From assembly GCF_018413605.1 (NCBI RefSeq), contig NZ_JAHCDN010000001.1:1550001-1614000 (forward strand): a DNA stretch of 64,000 bases, given 5' to 3'. This DNA comes from Variovorax sp. PCZ-1 (GTDB taxonomy: Bacteria > Pseudomonadota > Gammaproteobacteria > Burkholderiales > Burkholderiaceae_C). Positions 1 through 10,337 of this stretch are shown piece by piece (position 1 is the first letter of the stretch; every line of letters starts with the position of its first letter). The translations under genes and the position numbers were made by a program. Below the pieces are notes generated by a model that was not told the DNA's origin, searched no databases, and saw only the letters and a program-made list of their open reading frames with translations.

Positions 1-23
1 GGCTGTGCTCTGCCTCGCTTTGG

Positions 24-62
24 TGAGGTTGTTGTCCTGAATTGTGATCTGACCCCATTTTC
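24..62. repeat. Copy of the TCTGACCCCATTT repeat at the left edge
   Basis: This stretch matches, with about three differences over 38 bases, the reverse complement of the repeat at about 23957-23994. The shared cores are TTGTCCTGAATTG and TCTGACCCCATTTT. It abuts the proS stop codon. It is probably one arm of a palindromic pair whose other arm lies outside the window. Bases 1-23 hold nothing else I can identify. Confidence 0.7.
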
Positions 63-65
63 GCT

Positions 66-1808
66 TTAGGCCTTCAACTGACTCACGACATGGCTTACAG
101 CATCTGCCACCGCTACTCTGCTAGCTGCTGCATCTCTGCGATGCTGGTATTCGATTTGGCCGTCTTTGAGGCTCTTGTCGCCTACTGTGATGCGGTGGGG
201 CACGCCGATGAGCTCCCAGTCGGCGAACATCGCGCCGGGGCGCTCGCCTCGGTCGTCTAGGATCACGTCCACGCCTTTAGCAAGCAGCTCGGCGTAGATC
301 GCATCACTGGCTTCTTTCACGTTAGGGAAACGATCTGCGCCGACGGGGCAGATCACGACGGTGAAAGGCGCAAGTGCGTCTGGCCAGATGATGCCCTTGT
401 CATCGTGGTTTTGCTCGATGGCGGCGGCTGGCAGGCGTGTGATGCCGATGCCGTAGCAGCCCATTTCGAAAGGTTTGGGTTTGCCATCAGTATCGAGGAA
501 AGTGGCGTTCATGGCCTTGCTGTATTTCGTGCCGAGGTAGAAGACGTGGCCGATTTCGATGCCGCGCTCAATGGCGAGCGCGCCTTTGCCATCGGGCGAT
601 GGATCGCCCTCCACCACATTACGGATATCTGCAACAACATCAGGCTCGGGCAAATCTCTGCCCCAGTTCACGCCGGTGATGTGGAAATCGACTTCGTTCG
701 CGCCGCAAATCCAATCGGCCATCGCAGCCACTTCGCGGTCTGCGATCACCTTGACGGGCTTCTTCATGTTCAAAGGCCCGAGATAGCCGGGCTTGCAGCC
801 AAAGTGATCGACGATCTCAGCTTCTGTGGCGAAGCGGAAACCGTTTTTCAAGCCTTCGACTTTGTTGGCTTTGGTTTCGTTGAGCGAATGATCGCCGCGC
901 ACGAGCAAGAGCCAGACTTGCACTTTCACAACTTCGTTTTTGTCGTTTAGCTCTTCTGTAGCGAGCACCAAAGATTTGATCGTGGTGCGCAGGGGCACAT
1001 TAAGCAAATCTGCCACGGCTTGGCATGTGCTGGAGCCGGGTGTGGGCGTTTTCGTCATGGGCTTAGATGCGGCTGGGCGCGCACCTGGAGCCAAGCTTTC
1101 TGCTTTCTCAATGTTTGCTGCGTAATCCGAATTCGGACAATAAATGATCGCGTCTTCGCCTGTGGCAGCAATCACTTGGAATTCTTCCGAAAGATCGCCA
1201 CCAATCGCGCCGCTGTCTGCAGCCACAGCGCGATAACGCAAACCAAAGCGGTCAAAGATTTTGCGATACGCTGCTGCCATGATCTGGTAGCTGGCTTTCG
1301 CGCTCGCTTCATCGCGGTCAAACGAATACGCATCCTTCATGATGAACTCACGCCCGCGCATCAGGCCAAAGCGTGGGCGGCGCTCGTCGCGGAATTTGGT
1401 TTGGATTTGGTAAAGGTTTTTGGGCAACTGCTTGTAGCTCTTGAACTCTTGCCTCGCCACATCGGTGATGACTTCTTCTGACGTAGGCTGCACGATGAAA
1501 TCACGATCATGGCGATCTTTGATGCGCAAAAGTTCAGGCCCCATCTTCTCGAAGCGCCCCGTCTCTTGCCACAGCTCGGCAGGCTGGATCACAGGCATCG
1601 TGCACTCAATCGCACCGGCGCGATTCATCTCTTCGCGCACGATGGCTTCCACCTTGCGGATCACGCGCAAGCCCATGGGCATGTAGGTGTAAATGCCAGC
1701 GCCGAGTTTTTTGATCATGCCGGCGCGCGTCATGAGTTGGTGGCTGGCGATCTCGGCATCTGCAGGCGCTTCTTTGAGAGTGGAGATGAGGAACTGGCTG
1801 GCTTTCAT
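66..1808 (-). CDS. proS: Prolyl-tRNA synthetase
   Basis: Cytoplasmic class II aminoacyl-tRNA synthetase that charges tRNA-Pro with proline. At 580 residues it matches the long bacterial ProS type. It shows motif 2 around residues 138-163 ([10 protein letters not shown], then [15 protein letters not shown]) and motif 3 near 450 ([18 protein letters not shown]). The roughly 180-residue insert between motifs 2 and 3 is the editing domain that clears mischarged Ala-tRNA-Pro. The C-terminal 100 residues form the anticodon-binding domain. It starts at an ATG and is divergent from rppH, with 113 bases between the two starts. A dispersed repeat lies directly after the stop. Confidence 0.98.
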   Translation of the reverse strand: MKASQFLISTLKEAPADAEIASHQLMTRAGMIKKLGAGIYTYMPMGLRVIRKVEAIVREEMNRAGAIECTMPVIQPAELWQETGRFEKMGPELLRIKDRHDRDFIVQPTSEEVITDVARQEFKSYKQLPKNLYQIQTKFRDERRPRFGLMRGREFIMKDAYSFDRDEASAKASYQIMAAAYRKIFDRFGLRYRAVAADSGAIGGDLSEEFQVIAATGEDAIIYCPNSDYAANIEKAESLAPGARPAASKPMTKTPTPGSSTCQAVADLLNVPLRTTIKSLVLATEELNDKNEVVKVQVWLLLVRGDHSLNETKANKVEGLKNGFRFATEAEIVDHFGCKPGYLGPLNMKKPVKVIADREVAAMADWICGANEVDFHITGVNWGRDLPEPDVVADIRNVVEGDPSPDGKGALAIERGIEIGHVFYLGTKYSKAMNATFLDTDGKPKPFEMGCYGIGITRLPAAAIEQNHDDKGIIWPDALAPFTVVICPVGADRFPNVKEASDAIYAELLAKGVDVILDDRGERPGAMFADWELIGVPHRITVGDKSLKDGQIEYQHRRDAAASRVAVADAVSHVVSQLKA

Positions 1809-1864
1809 AGGTGTTGTAGATACTCAAAAGTTGGGGGAAATTGAAACAAGTGCAAGAGAGAGTC

Positions 1865-1892
1865 TTGCAAAGCGGCCTAGGCCGTGTATCAT
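1865..1892 (+). promoter_or_regulatory. Candidate sigma-70 promoter for rppH
   Basis: TTGCAA at 1865-1870 and TATCAT at 1887-1892 are 16 bases apart, with a TG just before the -10 box. The spacer holds the perfect 10-bp palindrome GGCCTAGGCC at 1873-1882, which could be a repressor site. It lies 30 bases upstream of the rppH ATG. The call rests on sequence match only. Confidence 0.45.
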
Positions 1893-1921
1893 GGTTTCAG
1901 TTTAAAAATTTGGAGTTGATT

Positions 1922-2713
1922 ATGCTTGACCGGGACGGCTTTCGCCCCAATGTCGGCATCATCTTGCTCAACCAGAAAAACCAGGTCTTTTGGGGCAAGC
2001 GGATACGCACCCATTCCTGGCAGTTTCCGCAAGGCGGCATCGACCGGGGGGAGAACCCGGAGCAAGCGATGTTTCGCGAGCTGCACGAAGAGGTAGGCCT
2101 CCAGCCCAACCACGTGCGGATTGTGGCGCGGACACGCGACTGGTTGCGCTATGAGGTGCCAGACCGCTTCATCAAGCGTGAAGCGCGTGGCCATTACCGT
2201 GGCCAAAAACAAATTTGGTTTTTGCTCCAGCTCGTAGGCCATGACTGGGATCTGAACCTGCGCGCCACGGACCATCCTGAGTTCGACGCTTGGCGTTGGA
2301 ACGATTACTGGGTGCCGCTTGATTTGGTGGTGGAGTTCAAACGCGGTGTTTACAAGATGGCTTTGAACGAGCTCTCTCGCTATCTTCCGGTGGGCGATCA
2401 TCGCTGGCATCGAGATGTCTCGCGCGACTTTGATCGAGAAGCACGAAACAGCCAACCAGCGGATTTGGTGTTTGAGCAGCCCAATCAGCGCCGTCGCCCC
2501 TATGGCAGTTACAGCCATTTCAATCACTCGCCCGCCAGCGGGCGTGAACGCGTTTCGCGTATCGCCGATTTAGAACTGCCCCCAGGCGCCAGTTTTGATC
2601 CGCATCCGGCGGAGCGTTACGACCAAGATCCAGCTCAAGCATTCGTTGCTCAGCATCCGCATGACGAGCATCACGATGCCCATGATGATTTGGGACAACA
2701 TCACCATGATTAA
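1922..2713 (+). CDS. rppH: RNA pyrophosphohydrolase (Nudix) with His-rich tail
   Basis: RppH removes pyrophosphate from the 5' triphosphate end of mRNAs and so starts RNase E-dependent decay. The Nudix box spans residues 38-60 and has the full G-x5-E-x7-RELHEEVGL pattern. The N-terminal [11 protein letters not shown] and WQFPQGGID are typical of RppH. I use the ATG at 1922, which has a GGAG ribosome-binding site, giving 263 residues. The catalytic part ends near residue 160. The rest is a variable tail finishing in a His/Asp-rich run ([12 protein letters not shown]). E. coli RppH is only 176 residues, so the tail is an extension of unknown role, possibly metal binding. The last 8 bases overlap the next gene. 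Confidence 0.93.
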   Translation: MLDRDGFRPNVGIILLNQKNQVFWGKRIRTHSWQFPQGGIDRGENPEQAMFRELHEEVGLQPNHVRIVARTRDWLRYEVPDRFIKREARGHYRGQKQIWFLLQLVGHDWDLNLRATDHPEFDAWRWNDYWVPLDLVVEFKRGVYKMALNELSRYLPVGDHRWHRDVSRDFDREARNSQPADLVFEQPNQRRRPYGSYSHFNHSPASGRERVSRIADLELPPGASFDPHPAERYDQDPAQAFVAQHPHDEHHDAHDDLGQHHHD

Positions 2714-3203
2714 GCGATTTTTAGCGATTGCTGCCCTCAGTCTAGCTTCGGGCATGGTCTGCGCTCAATTCATTGCGGATGATCCTGATTGGAAAGAAAG
2801 CGAAGTCCCACCGCCACCTGCTTTCGATCTCAAGCGCCTCGTGCGGGTGGAAATGCCGGTTCAATCGCTGCTCAAATGGGGTGTGGATCCAGACACCGTG
2901 AAGATCACCAAAGACGGCATCATTCGCTATGTGGTCGTGGCACAGTCAAGCAGTGGCACAGTGAATGCCATGTATGAAGGCATTCGCTGTAACAAAGCCG
3001 AGTTTCGCCGCTACGCCAGACACAACCCAGGCAGCGGCTGGGTGAAATCTACAGATCAGGATTGGACCTCTCTGCGCCAAACGGGGGCATCAAGGCATCC
3101 TGAGACTTTGGCTCGCAGTGGTTTGTGTGACGGTTCTGCTACGCCTACTTCGGTGGCTGAGGCGATGAAGCGTTTGAATTCTGGCGTGACTGCGCGCCAA
3201 TGA
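2706..3203 (+). CDS. CNP1-like family secreted protein
   Basis: A 165-residue protein with a clear Sec signal peptide ([21 protein letters not shown]) and a mature domain resembling the CNP1-like family, first noted in Neisseria. Function is unknown; it is presumably periplasmic. The domain carries a Trp/Asp-rich start (DDPDWKESE), a central VRYVVV-like strand with a conserved Cys ([12 protein letters not shown]) and a WVKSTDQDW segment. The ATG at 2706 overlaps the rppH stop by 8 bases, so translation is probably coupled. It ends 18 bases from the convergent proB stop. The family assignment is from remembered sequence pattern. Confidence 0.75.
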   Translation: MIKRFLAIAALSLASGMVCAQFIADDPDWKESEVPPPPAFDLKRLVRVEMPVQSLLKWGVDPDTVKITKDGIIRYVVVAQSSSGTVNAMYEGIRCNKAEFRRYARHNPGSGWVKSTDQDWTSLRQTGASRHPETLARSGLCDGSATPTSVAEAMKRLNSGVTARQ

Positions 3204-3221
3204 AGATGGCTCAGGCGCTCA

Positions 3222-4373
3222 TCAAGCGCTCTTGAGCACCAAATTATCTTTGTGCACCATCTCAGCTTCTGCTGTATAGCCCAGCAAGGCTTCAAACTCG
3301 CTAGATGCTTTGCGGCAGATCAGCCGCGCTTCTGCTGCAGCGTAATTCGCTAAGCCACGCGCGATTTCTTGGCCAGTCGTATCGACAATGGCAATCACAT
3401 CGCCGCGAGAAAACTCGCCCTGCACTGCTGTCATACCCACAGGCAGCAAGCTCACCTTGCCGCCTAGCAAACGCTGCGCTGCGCCTTCATCAACGGTCAC
3501 GCTGCCAGCCAATTGCAAATGATCCGCCATCCATTGCTTGCGCGCTTGCTGTTTGGCCGTATGCGCTACGAGCAGCGTACCAATCGGCTCGCCTTGAGAA
3601 AGGCGAATCAAAGCATTCGGCTCGCGCCCCCAAGCGATCACGGTGCTCGCGCCAGAGCCAGCAGCGCGCTTGGCTGCGAGAATTTTGGTGATCATGCCGC
3701 CTTTGCCAATGGAGCTTCCAGCGCCACCAGCCATTTTCTCGAGGCTTGAATCCCCAGCTTGCGCGGTATGCACAAACTCAGCGGCAGGATCTTTGCGTGG
3801 ATCAGCGGTGTAAAGGCCTGTTTGATCGGTGAGGATGACATACAAATCGGCATCAACGAGGTTTGCAACAAGCGCGCCCAAGGTATCGTTATCGCCAAAC
3901 TTGATTTCATCATTGACCACCGTATCGTTTTCGTTGATCACGGGAATCACTTTGTGCGAGAGCAAGGTCAAAAGCGTGGTGCGAGCGTTCAGATATCGCT
4001 CGCGGTGCGCTAAATCCTCGTGCGTGAGCAGCACTTGCGCGCTTGTCAGCCCCTGCTGGCGAAGCTTGGTCTCATACATCTGCACCAAGCCCATTTGGCC
4101 GACTGCAGCAGCAGCTTGGAGCTGGGAAACATCTTTAGGCCGCGTTGCCCAACCAAGCCGCTTCATGCCTTCAGCAATCGCACCACTGGAGACCATCACC
4201 ACTTCGCGGCCATCTTTGACCAAGGCAGCGAGTTGCTCACACCACTGCGCAATCGCTTCCTCATGCAAGCCACGGCCTTCGTTCGTCACCAAACTCGAGC
4301 CCACTTTTACGACAATACGTCGTGCTTTGCGGAGTGTTTGTTGGGCATCAAAAGAGGCGTTGATATCTAACAT
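3222..4373 (-). CDS. proB: Glutamate 5-kinase
   Basis: First enzyme of proline synthesis: it phosphorylates L-glutamate to gamma-glutamyl phosphate. At 383 residues it has the amino-acid kinase domain ([16 protein letters not shown] at residues 18-33, [12 protein letters not shown], then [17 protein letters not shown]) and a C-terminal PUA domain from about residue 290, the usual two-domain form. It lies downstream of obgE on the same strand with a 66-base gap occupied by a dispersed palindromic repeat, an order (rplU-rpmA-obgE-proB) that is common in beta-proteobacteria. Confidence 0.97.
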   Translation of the reverse strand: MLDINASFDAQQTLRKARRIVVKVGSSLVTNEGRGLHEEAIAQWCEQLAALVKDGREVVMVSSGAIAEGMKRLGWATRPKDVSQLQAAAAVGQMGLVQMYETKLRQQGLTSAQVLLTHEDLAHRERYLNARTTLLTLLSHKVIPVINENDTVVNDEIKFGDNDTLGALVANLVDADLYVILTDQTGLYTADPRKDPAAEFVHTAQAGDSSLEKMAGGAGSSIGKGGMITKILAAKRAAGSGASTVIAWGREPNALIRLSQGEPIGTLLVAHTAKQQARKQWMADHLQLAGSVTVDEGAAQRLLGGKVSLLPVGMTAVQGEFSRGDVIAIVDTTGQEIARGLANYAAAEARLICRKASSEFEALLGYTAEAEMVHKDNLVLKSA

Positions 4374-4382
4374 TTTTTAAGG

Positions 4383-4439
4383 CTTTTAAGCAGTTCGCCG
4401 GCTACGAACCTGCGCGGAGTGCTACTATTTTAATAGTAA

Positions 4440-4440
<1 letters not shown>
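4383..4440 (+). repeat. Dispersed palindromic repeat, copy 1 (forward)
   Basis: It contains GCCGGC, CTGCGCG and GTGCTACTATTTTAATAGT. It fills the gap between proB and obgE, and its last base overlaps the obgE stop codon. Confidence 0.85.
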
Positions 4441-5537
<1,097 letters not shown>

Positions 5538-5548
5538 CTATTCAAAAC

Positions 5549-5573
5549 AAAAGCCCCGACAAGCGGGGCTTTT
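5549..5573 (-). terminator. Rho-independent terminator after rpmA
   Basis: The stem AAAAGCCCCG with its complement CGGGGCTTTT closes on a short CTTG-type loop and is followed on the minus strand by a T-rich tract. It sits 16 bases after the rpmA stop, between rpmA and obgE, and could terminate or attenuate ribosomal-protein transcripts. Confidence 0.8.
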
Positions 5574-5588
5574 GGGGAGCAAGGAGCT

Positions 5589-5849
5589 TTAAGCAGCTGC
5601 CGTGATGTTCACGGTGTGCTTGTTCAAAGCGCCTTTTTGGCCGAAGCTCACGTGGCCGTCTGCCAAGGCAAACAGGCTGTGATCTTTGCCCATGCCCACG
5701 TTCACACCAGCGTGGAACTTGGTGCCGCGCTGGCGCACGATGATGGAGCCGGCCGAGACCAGTTCACCGCCGTAGGCTTTCACGCCGAGCATTTTTGGTT
5801 TGGAATCTCTTCCGTTTCGCGTCGAGCCGCCGCCTTTTTTCTGTGCCAT
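5589..5849 (-). CDS. rpmA: 50S ribosomal protein bL27
   Basis: An 86-residue protein with the classic L27 start [16 protein letters not shown] and the core [20 protein letters not shown]. It sits near the peptidyl-transferase centre, where its N-terminal tail contacts tRNA. It lies 12 bases downstream of rplU, as in nearly all bacteria. Confidence 0.98.
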   Translation of the reverse strand: MAQKKGGGSTRNGRDSKPKMLGVKAYGGELVSAGSIIVRQRGTKFHAGVNVGMGKDHSLFALADGHVSFGQKGALNKHTVNITAAA

Positions 5850-5861
5850 TTCAACAGCTCC

Positions 5862-6488
5862 TTATTTCTTGACGCCGCCGACCAATTCGTCGCACAGCTT
5901 CTTGAATTCTTCCATCTTGCCATCACGCAGCAAAGCGGCTTGTTCAGCCCATGATGCTGGGTTAGCGAGGCTAAAGCGGCCGCCGGATGCTTTGAGCATC
6001 GCGGTCATGTCGTCAGCTTTGGTATCGGCAAGTTTAGCGAAAGTTGTGATACCGTTAGCGGCCAAGACAGCTGCGATCTTCGGGCCAATGCCTTCGATGA
6101 TCTCGATGTCGTCTTTGCCAGCTTTTTGTGCCAGAGCGATCACAGGAGCCGCAGCTGCCTTCATGATGCCACCTTTGCCGTCAGCGATTTCCGCGATGAA
6201 CAGCTCAGTGTAATTTTGGCGATGGCCTTGACGCTTTTGGTAGTGCTTACGACGACGCATCTTGAAGATGCGCACTTTATCGTGCCTGCCTTGTGCCACG
6301 ATGGTGGCTTTGATCACTGCGCCAGGTACCAAGGGTGCGCCAATCATCAAGTCGGTGCCATTGCTGACAGCCAAAATCTGATCAAGCACAATCTCAGAGC
6401 CTATGTTCGCAGCGATCTGTTCTACTTTAAATTTTTCGCCAGCAGCAACTTTATATTGTTTGCCACCGGTTTTTACGACCGCGTACAT
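5862..6488 (-). CDS. rplU: 50S ribosomal protein bL21 with C-terminal helix-hairpin-helix extension
   Basis: Residues 1-103 are a complete bL21 ([14 protein letters not shown], then [17 protein letters not shown]), which binds 23S rRNA. Bacterial bL21 normally ends there. This reading frame continues for 105 residues through an Ala-rich linker into a domain with [17 protein letters not shown] at about 126-142, a helix-hairpin-helix signature (GIGPKIA), then [10 protein letters not shown] and a Trp-containing helix. The frame is open and ends with a normal stop just before rpmA, so this is a real fusion, not readthrough. The tail is probably a nucleic-acid or protein-binding module; its role is unknown. 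A strong sigma-70 promoter lies upstream. Confidence 0.93.
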   Translation of the reverse strand: MYAVVKTGGKQYKVAAGEKFKVEQIAANIGSEIVLDQILAVSNGTDLMIGAPLVPGAVIKATIVAQGRHDKVRIFKMRRRKHYQKRQGHRQNYTELFIAEIADGKGGIMKAAAAPVIALAQKAGKDDIEIIEGIGPKIAAVLAANGITTFAKLADTKADDMTAMLKASGGRFSLANPASWAEQAALLRDGKMEEFKKLCDELVGGVKK

Positions 6489-6568
6489 AAGAAACCTCTA
6501 AATTGAGTTGGCTCCTGGCTTGCGCCAGAAAGCTCGTTAACTCTACGGCGAATTCCGCAGAGCCCATG

Positions 6569-6597
6569 ATTATAGCATGGTTAGCTCACACTAACAA
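6569..6597 (-). promoter_or_regulatory. Strong sigma-70 promoter for rplU-rpmA
   Basis: On the minus strand TTGTTA (6597-6592) and a perfect TATAAT (6574-6569) are separated by 17 bases. The -10 box is 80 bases upstream of the rplU ATG, leaving a leader long enough for ribosomal-protein feedback control. Confidence 0.75.
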
Positions 6598-6604
6598 GCC
6601 AGCT

Positions 6605-7159
6605 CTAGGAAGCGATCCCTACTGTGATGCCCCTGTCTCTTGCATATGTTTCTGCCTGCTCGCTTAAAGCACCAAGGCACACATACATGGCCTTGTCTGC
6701 CCCCAGCGATTCTTGCTGAGCGACCAACGCCTGTAGCGCCTCAATCCCATGATTAGCAGCTTTGTAGCGCTTAGCTGCAACAAGCGTCCGTTGCCCGGCT
6801 TTACTGATCAAAAAATCAGCTGCGCCTTCAGCCTTCTTGCCGGCAAGCCGCTCCACCTCAAAGCCCTGCTTGATGAACTTCGCCTCCAGCTCTTTCGAGA
6901 AATCGCGCCACGACAGCCCTGCCATGCGCTCAACTTCAGCTTGCACGGCAGCAGCGCTTGGCTTGTTCCATTGCCTGCTGAGTGCGATGCAGCCAATCAC
7001 CAGAAACGGAAACGTGCCCAAAACGCCGTACACCACCAAGTCCTTCGGTAAAAGCGCCGCGCAAATCACGCTGATCACCGCTGCAAGCAAAAAACTCACC
7101 CACCAAGGATTGCGCAACAAAACTGCGAAGAGTGAATTGGGAGCCATTTTGAAATTCAT
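6605..7159 (-). CDS. Membrane-anchored Mrr-like (restriction-endonuclease-fold) protein
   Basis: A 184-residue protein with two predicted membrane helices (about residues 15-35 and 40-60) followed by a cytoplasmic domain like Mrr/restriction endonuclease type IV. The domain shows the start LSWRDFSKELEAKFIKQGFEV, then GAADFLI and LVAAKRYK. In active members the last motif is usually (E/Q)xK; here the position before the Lys pair is Ala, so catalysis is doubtful. I use the ATG at 7159; a TTG at 7168 would add three residues. It lies directly downstream of rsmD on the same strand. Confidence 0.7.
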   Translation of the reverse strand: MNFKMAPNSLFAVLLRNPWWVSFLLAAVISVICAALLPKDLVVYGVLGTFPFLVIGCIALSRQWNKPSAAAVQAEVERMAGLSWRDFSKELEAKFIKQGFEVERLAGKKAEGAADFLISKAGQRTLVAAKRYKAANHGIEALQALVAQQESLGADKAMYVCLGALSEQAETYARDRGITVGIAS

Positions 7160-7164
7160 AAAAA

Positions 7165-7755
7165 TCAATGTCTTGTGAGTAAGTGAAAATAAACAGCGCC
7201 TGCTTTGCCTTGCTTGATGATCTTGAGCCCAAATGCAATCAGTTTCTCATCATCCCAGGCCTCTGGCGCTTCTAAATAGATAGCACCTTGCGCAGATAAT
7301 ACGCCTGCTGCAGCTTGAATTGCCTCTAAAAATAGGCCTGAATCGAAAGGTGGATCGAGGAAGATCACATCTACAGTGGATTTGGGAAAACTGCGTAGAG
7401 CTGAGATGCCATCACCTCGTTGAATGCGGATATTGTCGGCCTTCAAGCGGGTTTTATGAGCTTGCAGATTGGTGACGAGTTGCGGGTCTTGCTCGATCAG
7501 GAGCACGTCTTGCGCGCCGCGCGAAGCAGCTTCAAAGCCTAAAGCGCCAGAGCCTGCAAACGCATCGACGCATTTGAGGCCTGTGAGGTCTTGGCCGAGC
7601 CAGTTGAAGAGGGTTTCGCGCACGCGGTCTGGCGTGGGGCGCAGGCCGGGTTTGGCGGGGACGCTAAGCTTACTGCGCTTCCAAAGTCCGCCAATGATGC
7701 GCACCTCGCCGGGGGTGGTTTTTGAGGGCTTTGGAGCGGGTGACTTTGATTTCAT
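7165..7755 (-). CDS. rsmD: 16S rRNA (guanine966-N2)-methyltransferase
   Basis: A SAM-dependent enzyme that methylates G966 of 16S rRNA. At 196 residues it has the RsmD start GEVRIIGGLWKRSKL, the RPTPDRVRETLFNWL block, the SAM-binding CVDAFAGSGALGFEA and the catalytic DPPF motif. The ATG at 7755 gives the usual length. It is divergent from ftsY with only 27 bases between starts, a common arrangement. Confidence 0.95.
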   Translation of the reverse strand: MKSKSPAPKPSKTTPGEVRIIGGLWKRSKLSVPAKPGLRPTPDRVRETLFNWLGQDLTGLKCVDAFAGSGALGFEAASRGAQDVLLIEQDPQLVTNLQAHKTRLKADNIRIQRGDGISALRSFPKSTVDVIFLDPPFDSGLFLEAIQAAAGVLSAQGAIYLEAPEAWDDEKLIAFGLKIIKQGKAGAVYFHLLTRH

Positions 7756-7782
7756 AGAATTGAGTGATTGTAGAAAGTCTCC

Positions 7783-8952
7783 ATGTTCTCGTTTTTCAAG
7801 AAAAAGCCTGTCGAACCCGCGCCTCAAGCTGTGCTCTCGCCTGCTCCAGTAGCCACACCTGTACCCACCCCGGCTCTTGCACCCGCCCCCGCGCAAGCAC
7901 CTACGCCAGAGACTGCCACGCCAGTCACTATCAATACGATAGCAACTCCCGCAGATCCTATGCCGGCGAATGAGCTAAAAGTCTCTGAAAACACAGAAAA
8001 AAATGAGATTTCAGATGCTCCCCGCAAGAGCTGGATGGATAAGCTTAAAAACGGGCTGCGCAAGACAGGCAGCTCGATTGCCACAGTGTTTACTGGTACG
8101 AAGATTGACGATGCGTTGTATGAAGAGCTGGAAGCGGCGCTGCTGATGAGCGATGCGGGCGTGGCGGCTACGGAGCATTTGCTGGCCGATTTGAAACGCC
8201 GCGTGAAAGAGGCCAAGGCCACCGAGCCCTCCGCGGTGAAAGCCCTGCTCGCGCAGGCGCTGGCAGACTTGCTTGCGCCCCTGCAAAAACCGCTCACGAT
8301 TGGTGAACATAAGCCCACCGTGATGATGATTGCTGGCGTGAACGGCGCGGGAAAGACGACCTCGATTGGCAAGCTCACTTGGCACTTAAGCGGCCAAGGC
8401 GCAAGCGTTCTCCTCGCAGCAGCAGATACCTTCCGCGCCGCTGCCAAAGAACAGCTCGCCGTATGGGCAACGCGAAACAACGTGGAAATCGTGAGCCAAG
8501 ACAATGCCGACCCTGCAGCCGTGGCCTTTGATTCTGTAACGGCTGGAAAGGCAAGGCAAAGAGATGTGGTGATGGTGGATACCGCAGGCCGCTTGCCCAC
8601 CCAGCTGCATTTGATGGAAGAAATCGCCAAGATCAAGCGCGTGATCACAAAGGCCGATGGCACCGCGCCGCATGAGACGCTGCTGGTGATTGACGGCAAC
8701 ACGGGGCAAAACGCCCTGGCCCAAGTCAAAGCTTTCGATCAAGCCTTGCAGCTCTCAGGCCTCATCATCACCAAGCTAGATGGCACAGCCAAAGGTGGTG
8801 TGCTCGCAGCAATTGCGCTCTGGGCACGCGAGCGCATAGCCAAGCAGCCCGAGCTCAAACCCATCGCGATTTATTTCATTGGTGTGGGCGAGAAACTAGA
8901 AGACCTGGAGACTTTTGACGCCACAGAGTTTTCCCAAGCTTTGATCGCTTGA
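7783..8952 (+). CDS. ftsY: Signal recognition particle receptor FtsY
   Basis: Membrane-associated GTPase that receives SRP-ribosome complexes for co-translational insertion. At 389 residues it starts with the FtsY-like MFSFFKKK, then has a Pro/Ala-rich linker, the NG domain from about residue 85, G1 GVNGAGKTTSIGK, DTAGRLP, TKLDGTAKGG and the closing GVGEKLEDLETFD. Residues about 48-64 (TINTIATPADPMPANE) are encoded by an in-frame copy of the dispersed palindromic repeat at 7927-7972, inserted in the tolerant linker. Confidence 0.97.
   Translation: MFSFFKKKPVEPAPQAVLSPAPVATPVPTPALAPAPAQAPTPETATPVTINTIATPADPMPANELKVSENTEKNEISDAPRKSWMDKLKNGLRKTGSSIATVFTGTKIDDALYEELEAALLMSDAGVAATEHLLADLKRRVKEAKATEPSAVKALLAQALADLLAPLQKPLTIGEHKPTVMMIAGVNGAGKTTSIGKLTWHLSGQGASVLLAAADTFRAAAKEQLAVWATRNNVEIVSQDNADPAAVAFDSVTAGKARQRDVVMVDTAGRLPTQLHLMEEIAKIKRVITKADGTAPHETLLVIDGNTGQNALAQVKAFDQALQLSGLIITKLDGTAKGGVLAAIALWARERIAKQPELKPIAIYFIGVGEKLEDLETFDATEFSQALIA
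7927..7972 (-). repeat. Dispersed palindromic repeat, copy 2 (reverse), inside ftsY
   Basis: The order CTATCAATACGATAGCA, CGCAGAT, TATGCCGGC is the reverse form of the repeat. It is read in frame as part of the FtsY linker. Confidence 0.8.
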
Positions 8953-9037
8953 ATCTTCGCTCGACTGTAAGAACGCCGTCGAATTCAGCGACAGCTTGCA
9001 TCTGAATCTATCTCTATTGCTATTGCGTACACATCAC

Positions 9038-10240
9038 ATGAACCTGCTCATCTCTCGCCGTCAAACACTTTTCTCCACCGCTGCCCTGCTAGCAAGCTCT
9101 CGCGCTTGGGCGCAAAGCCCGGCTTGGGCTGAGATTGAAAAGAAAGCACGCGGCCAAACCGTGGTCTTCAATGCCTGGGGTGGCAGCGAGCGTATCAATG
9201 CGTATCTGGCTTGGGCAGGGGATGAGCTGCAAAAGCAATTCGGCGTGAAGCTGGAGCATGTGAAGGTGACAGACACCTCGGATGTGGTCAAGCGCGTGCG
9301 CAACGAGAAGGCCGCCGGCCGCAACGTGGATGGCTCGGTTGATTTGATCTGGATCAATGGCGAAAACTTCCTCGCCATGAAGCGCGAGGCGATGCTCTTT
9401 GGCCCTTGGGCTGAGAGCTTGCCCAGCTTCCGCTTCGTGGATGTGGAAGGCAAACCCACCACGCGTATCGACTTCGCCGAGCCAGTGCAGGGCTTGGAAG
9501 CGCCTTGGGGCATGGCGCAGCTCACGTTTTACGCAGACCGCGCGAAAGTGCCGAATCCCCCGCGCTCAACGGCTGCCCTGCTTGCCTTTGCCAAGGCCAA
9601 TCCTGGCCGTGTGACTTATCCCAAGCCACCGCAGTTTCATGGCACCACTTTTCTCAAGCAAACCTTGATGGACTTGACGGCTGATCGCGCCCCTCTCTAC
9701 AAGCCTTTTGATGCGGCCGCGTTTGCCAAAATCACCGAGCCGCTGTGGAAGCATCTGGATGCCCTGCATCCGCATTTGTGGCGCGGTGGCAAGCAGTTTC
9801 CGGTCAGCCATGGCGCTTTGAATCAAATGCTGGCTGATGGCGAACTATCGCTCTCATTCACCTTCAACCCCAACGAACCCGCCAACGAAATCGCTGCTGG
9901 CAGACTCCCAAAAAGCGTGAGCAGCTATCAGTTTGATAGTGGCACAGTCGGCAACACGCATTTCTTGGCAATTCCGTTTAACAGCAAAGTGAAAGAAGGC
10001 TCGCAGGTGGTGGCAAACTTTTTACTCTCACCAGCAGCCCAAGCGCGCAAGGCCGATATCAAAGTGTGGGGTGATCCAACCGTGCTCTCGCCAGCCAAGA
10101 TGAGCGCCACCGATGCCGCGCTCTTCACCGCCAGCCGCGCACCTGGCCAAGTAGAAAAATTCTCACCCGTGATCCCCGAGCCGCATGGCAGCTGGGTGGA
10201 TCCGATGGAGAAAGAGTGGCTACGGCGTTACGGCGCTTGA
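9038..10240 (+). CDS. ynjB: YnjB-type ABC transporter substrate-binding protein
   Basis: A 400-residue periplasmic binding protein (E. coli YnjB is 388). The N-terminus NLLISRRQTLFSTAALLASSRAWAQ is an export signal with a twin-Arg resembling a TAT motif. The mature part opens with VVFNAWGGSERINAYLAW, typical of this branch of the thiamine/spermidine/iron-type binding proteins. I use the ATG at 9038 so the signal peptide has normal length. It heads an operon with ynjC-like and ynjD-like genes and a phosphatidyltransferase. The substrate is unknown. Confidence 0.85.
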   Translation: MNLLISRRQTLFSTAALLASSRAWAQSPAWAEIEKKARGQTVVFNAWGGSERINAYLAWAGDELQKQFGVKLEHVKVTDTSDVVKRVRNEKAAGRNVDGSVDLIWINGENFLAMKREAMLFGPWAESLPSFRFVDVEGKPTTRIDFAEPVQGLEAPWGMAQLTFYADRAKVPNPPRSTAALLAFAKANPGRVTYPKPPQFHGTTFLKQTLMDLTADRAPLYKPFDAAAFAKITEPLWKHLDALHPHLWRGGKQFPVSHGALNQMLADGELSLSFTFNPNEPANEIAAGRLPKSVSSYQFDSGTVGNTHFLAIPFNSKVKEGSQVVANFLLSPAAQARKADIKVWGDPTVLSPAKMSATDAALFTASRAPGQVEKFSPVIPEPHGSWVDPMEKEWLRRYGA

Positions 10241-10257
10241 TGCGTCATAACGTGCGA

Positions 10258-10330
10258 AGAATGGAACGCAGAAGACACATAAATTCCACAGAAGACGCAG
10301 AAAAATTCCGCGACTTCTGCGCTCTTCAAG
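10258..10330. repeat. GACGCAGAAGAC-type repeat
   Basis: Tandem short blocks AACGCAGAAGACAC and CCACAGAAGACGCAGAAAAA are followed by TTCTGCG. It is related in style to the CGCAAAAGACGC palindromes at 50809-50900 and 55326-55475. It fills the gap between the ynjB-like and ynjC-like genes. Confidence 0.6.
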
Positions 10331-10337
10331 GTTTGGC

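Noticed and set aside
405-950. Long plus-strand open frame opposite proS, and similar long antisense frames in other genes (for example 4494-5954 and 18737-19894)
   Set aside because: They lie wholly antisense to well-supported genes, have no ribosome-binding sites and no family resemblance. They are by-products of codon bias.
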